From contig MNCI01007710.1 of assembly GCA_015680685.1 (NCBI GenBank), positions 312,592 through 376,591 on the forward strand: DNA of 64,000 nt, in the 5' to 3' direction. The notes under the pieces were generated by a model. The model ran no database searches, was not told the origin of the DNA, and worked only from the letters and a program-made list of their open reading frames with translations. Positions 56,782 to 64,000 of this stretch are shown piece by piece. Both the position numbers and the translations under genes were made by a program. How positions within the stretch are numbered: the first letter of the stretch is position 1; every line of letters begins with the position of its first letter. The DNA comes from Gnetum montanum. Taxonomy: Eukaryota; Streptophyta; Gnetopsida; Gnetales; Gnetaceae.

Positions 56782-57663
56782 TGATGAGTGGCAAGTAGAC
56801 CCTACACCCAACCATATGAATCACTAAGCATTCACATGTGATTTGGTCAAATTCCATGGACTTATGGCCTTCTAAGCACACTAGTCTCTAGGAAGTGAAA
56901 CTAACCATTACAATCATTGTCTTCCCAATTACACTTGTGAAATGCAAGGGTATAGTTAAGTGCAACTAAGGCATATTATTTTTATCATTTTTATGTTTTG
57001 TGTTTTAAGTTGCCTAAGGATAAAGAATAATGAATAAGATAAAATAATTAAATTACTAATTTAATCTAACTTGCTACACCTAAGTAATCCTAACATAAGC
57101 ATCCATTCCCACTTGCTACACACATCTTGAACACATTTAATGCTACTAGGTTACCAAACATTAAGCGTTACTAGAATTACCAAGTGCCAAGTGTATGCAC
57201 AAAGTGGTCATACATATGTGCTTAGTTAATCACTATTTAATCTAGCTTAATTTAGCCTAATTAATTATTTAATTACTAAAAGCATTAAAAAATTACATAA
57301 AATATTAAATGCATAAATAAATAATTAATCTATTTCAAAGTGCTACAAGGTTTATCAAAAATCATATCTTTATTACTGCACACATTGTTGTGCTCAAGTA
57401 CAACAGTGCTCAAATAAAGATCCGTACACTCTTTTGATTCATATTGTGAGCACTTAAAAAATATTCTAACTTTCAAATGACAAAACTGCAAGACTTTCGC
57501 TACAACTATGACAAGATATGCCATAAACATGATGGGTGAGCAAGTATTTATAGGCAAAAATAGACACTACATCGATAGTGCCACATCAATGCATCAAATC
57601 ATGTGGCAATAGAGCCTAGTTGATGGGGCCCAATTGACGTAACCAATTTATGATACATCATCA
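56782..57663 (-). repeat. Solo LTR distantly related to family L
   Basis: It starts TGATGAGTGGCAAGTAGACC and ends ACATCATCA. Landmarks of the family L LTR occur in the same order: CCATATGAATC near the start, TAATCCTAACATAAGCATCC, the segment with CTTTATTACTGCACACATTG, and a GATGCATCAAATC-type end. A TATA-like CTATAAATAC on the minus strand lies near 57545-57555. No internal region or partner LTR is seen on either side. I cannot identify a clean target duplication. Confidence 0.65.
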
Positions 57664-60600
57664 TCCAAATATCAATCTTTGTAGGATGAATGTTCCAAGC
57701 TCAAAGTGAACATTTCAAATGATTTTTGAAGCAAATAAAATGTCATTTCTATTCATTTTAACAACTTCCATTCAAGGCAAGAAACTTCGTGGGCATGATA
57801 ATTATAAGAAAATATGTCTATATCTTAATTGAATCAATCCATTAGCACATAGTAACCTACATCATACTTTGGATTGAAATTTCATAGGCATATTGACTTG
57901 GTTTCTTTAGCTTTCATTTGGGCTTACATTGGCTATGCATCAAGGGTTGGAATATTGATTACTAGGAGCTACATCATTATTACTACACCATTTTTCCAAG
58001 GTTTGATTTATTTTCATTCATAAATCCACTCATTATTTTTATATATATTTTCATTGTCATTGTTAAATTATCTGTAATCATGTTTCATCTAGAGCTTTTT
58101 GTTTATATTGTATTCTTGTCTTAGATCTTGAGCATACTGTGTGTAGATCTAATTAATAGAATTATTCATTTTATACTATTTCTTTCTATTGTACTCTTTC
58201 ATTACTCCAAGAAGTGTAGATTCTCTCTTAGGGAAGATCTACATTGATGCTTTGAGTTATCAATTGGATGGCCAAGTGTTTGATGTTTTATCTTTACCTT
58301 ATCTTGTGAAAGCATCACTTAGTACTCATTCTTGTAAGACTCTTGGAACTCCTATGGGACACCAAGCTTGGAGACTTATTTTGGTATAGAAAGTGTGTAG
58401 CAAGTTAGGTTCTACCATCATGGTATCTTTAGCCACAATTTAAGCAAATTAAAGATGGTGAGCTTTATCATGTAACTTGATGAGTTTATTCCTTTATGTA
58501 GTTTTATGTTATCTATTTTAAACATTTTGAATTTAAGTTTAATTTTTATTTAAAACTCATTCATTCCTCCCTGCCCACACCCCCCCCCCCCCCCCCCCCC
58601 CNCCTTTTAAGTTTATTAATTAATAGCTCATATCATTAAAATTTCCTAGATCATTTAGGTTAATCACAACTAATTTTCATTACATGTATTTTCTTTCAAA
58701 TAACATTCAAAATGGAATAGAAAACTTTATGTAATTTATTGGTTTGAGGAATTTTTGTACTTTTAGATCATTTCCATTCATGCCCATTTCTTCTTTTTGA
58801 TTTTCAAGTTGATAAACATGGAAAGCAATAGTTCCTTGCTATTGTTTAATGAGCTAAGGAGCATAGGAAGCAACATGATGTTCACTTCTTTTTTGACAAT
58901 GACAACTTGAAGAGATTCATCTAAAGCCAAAGATCTATCTAATTGATCTTCTAGTTTGGCATCTAACTTAATTGGATTTTTTCTGATTAGGCTTAAAAGA
59001 ATAATGATTATTTTTCCTTTTATATTAAGGCATCATGATTGTCTCATTTCTTGTAAGTGACTAAGTCACTTCTAAGAACAAGAGGTTTTTGTACTTATAA
59101 ATCTATAGGTATATCTACAAATGATCTTAAATGATATTGAAGATTCCAAATCAAATAAGAACTTAAAGGACTTACAAAAAGTACTACAAACACTTGGAAA
59201 GGTGAAAGAAACAAAGATAAAATGGAAGGAATTCTAAAATTAAATAAAATTTAAGTAATAAAATAGAGAAACTAAAGCTAAAAAATGCCAATGAAAATGG
59301 AAGAAAATCAAAAAATTTTAAAAACTAGAATTGCAATCACATTAGATATTGAAATTCTCTAACAAGGAGTTAAAATACCTTCAAAATATGAGGAAATTTA
59401 ATTCAATATTTACTATCTTTTCACTATAAATATTTCATCATATATTATAAAATAACTCTAAAAACCAATGTCCAATGCATAAATAAATACTAATAAAAGT
59501 AAGAAAGCCAAGTCCTCAATGCTCTTTGTGTGCTATGAAGAATTATGTCTAGATTTTCAAACTATCTAACTATCAAATCATTAAAATTATTTTTTATGAC
59601 ATCTTGTTTCTGAATGTTATGAGAAATGTCAAATATATGTAACATTTAACATTATGTGTAATGAATGTGATATGAAAAGTGAAAAATAAAATGAAAAGAA
59701 AACTTTATTAATGTGGGAATCATGTATCTGAGTCATGCTCTAAGCCTTGTTTGGGATTATCTTCCTTTGACATCTATTCCTTGGAGATAATCCAACAATT
59801 CCCCCATGGTTAGGTATATACCTAGCTAGAAAGGATACACCTAGATCAACTCTGCAACAACATGTTAATATGACCTCTAATTTCCAAGTATAAATATCTT
59901 TAGTCATACCTCCAAAGGTTACCTTAAGAGACATATCTATTATTACAATGTGCTCTCTTGGGTCTTTTTAAAAGTTACCCTTTTAAGTATTATTACAATA
60001 ATTATATCATTTGTTACAAAATGGCATCATCTTTGTTACAAAATGACTTCATTTGGGAATGGATACATGATAAACTAATTCCCTTAGCTTTTGATCATCC
60101 TTGAATGAGTTTGAATTAATGATATTTCTCTATGTTCTAATGATACCTCTATGCTTCAATGCTTCATTACTTTGATATCTCTTTTTTAAAATGGTATTGA
60201 ATATTTTAAAGTTCTTTGGCTTATTCTACAATATATATATATATGAGAAAATATGCGAAAATAAAATTGTATCTTACCAAAAACTCACCTTAATCTTTAG
60301 GTTATAACAAAAAGGTCTACTAACCACCAATCATCAATCCTACCTAGGGTTACACAAAGTGAAACTCATATCTCTAGTTACCCAAGTGAAGCTAGGGAAA
60401 ATTCTTTTTTTCACTTGTGTTATCCAAAATATCTTGTATACCTAATTTATAAATATAATTTAAATAATAAAAATAAGAAAATAATAAATAGAAATATAGT
60501 TAAGAAAATCCTTGATTTTCAACAATCTTTGGGATCAAGGGACATAGTTGTAGTTTCGACATAAGGGCTACAACTATAAATCTAGTATGTTCTTTCTCTA

Positions 60601-60810
60601 GTGCTACTTTTCATTTCATACATTGTTCATGCACTACATCATTAATATTGATTAAACATTTAAGGGATCCATGCATAATTATTACAAGTATTAGATCCAT
60701 AATTTTTTAAAAGATTGACATATGCTTTTGTTATTATACCTAATATGAAAATAGACCAATATTTTTTAAGTCATCCCATTCACCATTCCTCTCTTTCCTT
60801 CCATAATATT
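57664..60810. other. AT-rich stretch, no recognised gene
   Basis: There is no conserved domain on either strand. A 66-codon frame at 58189-58389 (plus) has no motif I know. A C homopolymer with an N lies at 58580-58604. It sits after CATTCATTCCTCCCTGCCC, in a context like the pyrimidine-rich ends of Copia LTRs, but no primer-binding site follows. A short TA repeat is at 60228-60243. Confidence 0.5.
58580..58604 (+). repeat. Poly-C tract containing an N
   Basis: About 24 C with one N at 58602. The homopolymer length is probably unreliable. Confidence 0.95.
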
Positions 60811-60812
60811 CT

Positions 60813-60841
60813 CCCCCCTACCCCCCCTCCCCTTCCCACCC
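60813..60841 (-). repeat. G-quadruplex-type motif on the minus strand
   Basis: Five C runs (6, 7, 4, 3 and 3) are separated by one or two bases on the plus strand. The minus strand therefore has five G runs with very short loops, a strong quadruplex pattern in an otherwise AT-rich region. Confidence 0.85.
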
Positions 60842-61514
60842 TAGCTACCCAAACAACATCCTTAAGATGTGCTTTTCCAATAGACAAAATAAAAAGAAAA
60901 AGCCAAGATAACTCACCTAGCATATCAAAATACAAAATTGATGATGATGGACATACACAAAACTATCCAATGAACCACATGCTTGTACAAATATATGAAC
61001 CACAATCACACTACCACAAGCTTCTATTCTAGTTGATATATTCTAGTTTTATCTAATTGGAATGGAGTCTAAAGTTTTCATAACATAAACTATTCAACAT
61101 TAATCCTAAAATAGACTACTTTCTATAATTACCTTCATTATTTCATTAATTTGTACATAGTTTCAACAAAAATAAGATTCAATTCAATTTCAAAACTAAG
61201 TCATCAAGAAGTAAAATAGCCATCAAAACTGTTCATCTAAAATCCATATCAAATTAGTGTAATTAGTTCCTTTTCATTATTAATATTATTAAATATGCTG
61301 GAGTGACATTAAAGATTAAAATTGCATTGAAATTCAAAATTTGAATTTTTTATGCTCTCTGTTGTTGATGCATAAATCACACTTTAAAAAAACTTGTCTC
61401 AAGAGGCTATCACCTAGGGTGCCTCTCTTATGAGTATGGAAACCTAGAAATAGTTTTTTTTAGAAGAGTGTATGTAGAGATTTAGAATTAAAATTAGCAA
61501 AGTTTTAGATCACC

Positions 61515-62019
61515 TATATTTATAATATATACCTAAAATTTTGCTAAGAGAATATTATCTATTAACAAGTAATAAGTTATTTAAGTCAAAACTTTCACAA
61601 ATTCTAGATGAAGTATAAGAATTAAGGATTACAATTTTCATGACTTCTGGATGAAGAACAAGATTTGTGTAGTAAATTTTTAGTAATGACAAATTTTAGA
61701 AAAAACAATTTTGCATCATTCATTGTATGTTCTCACTCTTGACCAAATTTTTAGTGCCTATTAGAGCATACAAAAAGAAAATTTTGGTTGAGAATGAGAA
61801 CATATAATAACTGATGCAAAGATTTTATTTTTTTTTAACCTGTCATTACAAAAAATTTTATACAGAAATCTCATTCTTCATCTAGAAGTCATGAAAATTG
61901 CAATTCTTAAATCTTGTTCTTCATACAAAAGTTGTCAAATTTTTTACTCAAATAACTTATTACTTGTTAACAAATAAGATTCTCTTGACCAAATTATAGG
62001 TATATATTATAAATTATAT
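61515..62019. mobile_element. Foldback (MITE-like) element with arms of about 235 bp
   Basis: 61515-61750 pairs with 61785-62019 in reverse complement, at about 75-80 percent by eye with small gaps. Shared words in order include TTTATAATATATACCT, AACAAGTAATAAGTTATTT, CAATTTTCATGACTTCT and TATGTTCTCA. The central spacer is about 35 bp. No ORF is present. The structure would form a long hairpin if transcribed. The terminal sequence is close to TATATTTATAATATATACCT; the target duplication is not clear. Confidence 0.75.
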
Positions 62020-64000
62020 TAGTTAGTGTTACCAATGTATGACTAGTAGTGGCCTTTCAACCAAATTACCTGCTCAACATGTAAACGTATTTGATTAATA
62101 TTTTAAGGATATTTAGATATAACAAAGTTAGAGCAAATTAACTCTTGTGATAATTATTCAACATCCTAATAAAGGACTAAATGCAAACATTTGTACTAAT
62201 GCATAAAATAAATTTGTAACAGAAACTAGCATAAGGAAATTGATAAATGAAATATCATTCTTAAATAAAAAGAAGAAAAAAATGATAAATAATCATAGAA
62301 TAAATTTAATAGTTGTAAATGGTTTTTCCATGTTAAATTTCTATTTTCTAAAACATTAAATATTATATGAAATTTTGATTTGTACATATCATTACCATAG
62401 ACATAATAGCTTTTAAAAACTGATTTCAACCATGTACTAACATAAAAAAATAACTTTTAGAGAAATAATTTTTTATTAAATATTAACTTGTTCATGAACT
62501 AAAAATTAATAATGTAAGAAAATATTTGAATAGAAACTAAATTATGTAAATTAAGTAAAAGTTATAGAATTGAAATATCATACTCACAACTTAATTATCA
62601 GCAACTCTCAAACCTCAAACAAAATCTTGATGAAATTCAATACTTTAAAAATAGAATTGCATCACAGAAAATAGAATAGAAATACTTAGACTTATAAAAG
62701 AAACTTAATATACTTGTAACATAGCTTTCAAATCAAGCTTTTGATTTTAGCCATCAATTTCACCATCTCTTGCAGTAACTTTCTAGCATAAGCCTTAAAG
62801 ATGTAGACCTTTCCTAGTAGATTTCTACAATGGGACTTCTATGCTTGAGCTAATCCAAAATAGAACATTCGATTAAAATGCAAGCCAACTTCTATTTTCT
62901 TCTTCTCAAACTACAAAGACCTAAATCCATCTAAGAATAATAGAAAAGAAATCATGATAGAGGAAAATATTTTCTTAAATTTGGAAGAGTCTCTAGGCAA
63001 TTTAGTATTGCATACCTTAACTTTTCCCCAATCAAGTACATGTAAAGGAGATAATACAAACCCAAATAAAACTCATTCAATATTAGGAAAAATAGGAATG
63101 TTTCTCCCTTCCTTTTCTTTAAGATTAGCTCCCTTCTACATTTCAAAGGGTTATAGAATTTTTCCTTTTAGCCTCTACTTCCTCCATGTTATTCCCCTTT
63201 TGTGCCTTTTTATATTCTTCCATTTTTATAGCCAATACATACAAAATATATAGATACAAAAGCATCAATGTTCTTTTTTTTTCTTTTTTAATACAAAGGA
63301 TAGATAGATAGTATATCACGAGCATGAATATAATTATTAATTCATCATGTAACCCTAAAAAATTAATATACAAATGGAAATACAATAATTTTGTATTAGT
63401 TCTAAAGGAAATTTGAAATGTTTGATGATTACACATGTAGCATTACACCCAAAAGGGCTAGTGCACATTTGCTAAATTAATACAAATAAAAATACTAAAA
63501 TTAAAAATTAAAAATATCAAAGCAATCTAAAAGGTAATTACAAGGCACAAAGCTAAATTAATTCAAAAAAACAATCATAGCTAAATTGGAAAAAAGAATT
63601 TTAGACATAGTATATCAAAGGTTAAAATCATAAACATTCCAATGAGTAAATGGTATCTAAGATAGATGCATTACACAAGTGGGGAAAAGTGTAGAGATTA
63701 TGCCTTGTTAATGGTCTAAAGACCACTTAGGTTCTATGCTATATTGACCATCAACTCTATAAAACTATATTATGCTAATTCTTTTGTGAACAATACCACA
63801 AGAATATATAGGCTTCTTGGGAAGGCTTTGACCTTTCTAGCTCAAATAATGCCTCTCCTCTAAAAAGTAGGATTATAGTTTTAGATGTGTGTAGTATAGG
63901 AACATATATTATCTTTTTAAGAATTGATGTCAAGTATGTGTATGCTCGTGTTCTCTATGATTATACATGTGTATGTTGTGTTGATCTAGTTATTTATTTG
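62020..64000. other. AT-rich stretch, no recognised gene
   Basis: Overlapping open frames on both strands near 62950-63440 (up to 99 codons) have biased AT-rich composition and no recognised domain. I regard them as chance. No LTR pair or tRNA is seen. Confidence 0.5.

Noticed and set aside
62954-63436. Overlapping ORFs of 99 and 97 codons on opposite strands.
   Set aside because: Low-complexity AT-rich composition and no domain; overlapping open frames on both strands are expected by chance here.
1-64000. CRISPR arrays, bacterial operons, ribosomal or transfer RNA genes.
   Set aside because: No regularly spaced identical repeats with unique spacers, no rRNA-like stretch, and no full tRNA cloverleaf. 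The only tRNA-like word is the B-box in the Tat LTR.

Overview
This window looks like repeat-filled intergenic DNA from a large plant genome. It is AT-rich and I recognise no host gene. Almost every coding trace belongs to decayed LTR retrotransposons of the Ty3/Gypsy (chromovirus and Tat-type) and Ty1/Copia groups, many nested in one another. The age and density of the layers would suit a conifer or another gymnosperm, but that is inference: no host marker gene is present.

Layout. 1-3385 holds nothing I recognise. 3703-9819 is a plus-strand chromovirus with gag, protease, reverse transcriptase, RNase H, integrase and chromodomain. Its 5' LTR was scaffolded backwards between two single-N joins, which creates a false 335-bp inverted repeat. 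10101-16531 is a plus-strand gag-only LTR element (family L, copy 1) lying inside what looks like a Copia LTR; the Copia PBS and gag follow to 17590. 19900-20705 is a minus-strand Gypsy gag fossil. 21460-32191 is a gag-only Copia element with a perfect ATTAT target duplication. Family L copy 2 (24795-30625, minus strand, perfect CTTAT duplication) has inserted into it.

34505 to about 56641 is a minus-strand Gypsy element (family A: LTRs, PBS, PPT, gag). It hosts a large minus-strand Tat-type element at 36007-54450, with a 3.1-kb left LTR, gag, protease, RT, two successive RNase H domains and integrase. 56782-57663 is a solo LTR distantly related to family L. The rest is AT-rich, with a C/G-rich tract at 60813-60841 and a 505-bp foldback element at 61515-62019.

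Most unusual. The Tat-type element carries a separate multi-exon gene on the opposite strand, between its protease and RT domains (about 43700-48619). It has a TATA box and seven inferred exons, and the phase is kept at most junctions. It is flanked on both sides by arrays of short hairpin-forming repeats, and a third such array follows the integrase. The copy is dead (many in-frame stops), but the architecture is clear.

Two sequence themes cross element boundaries. Dense AGACATCT/AGATGTCT words occur in the LTRs of three unrelated families. A TAGCATAG/TAGCGTAG word recurs in the Tat LTRs and in the non-coding parts of the antisense gene. All elements show C-to-T and G-to-A decay, with Trp and Gln codons turned into stops, as expected for old methylated repeats.
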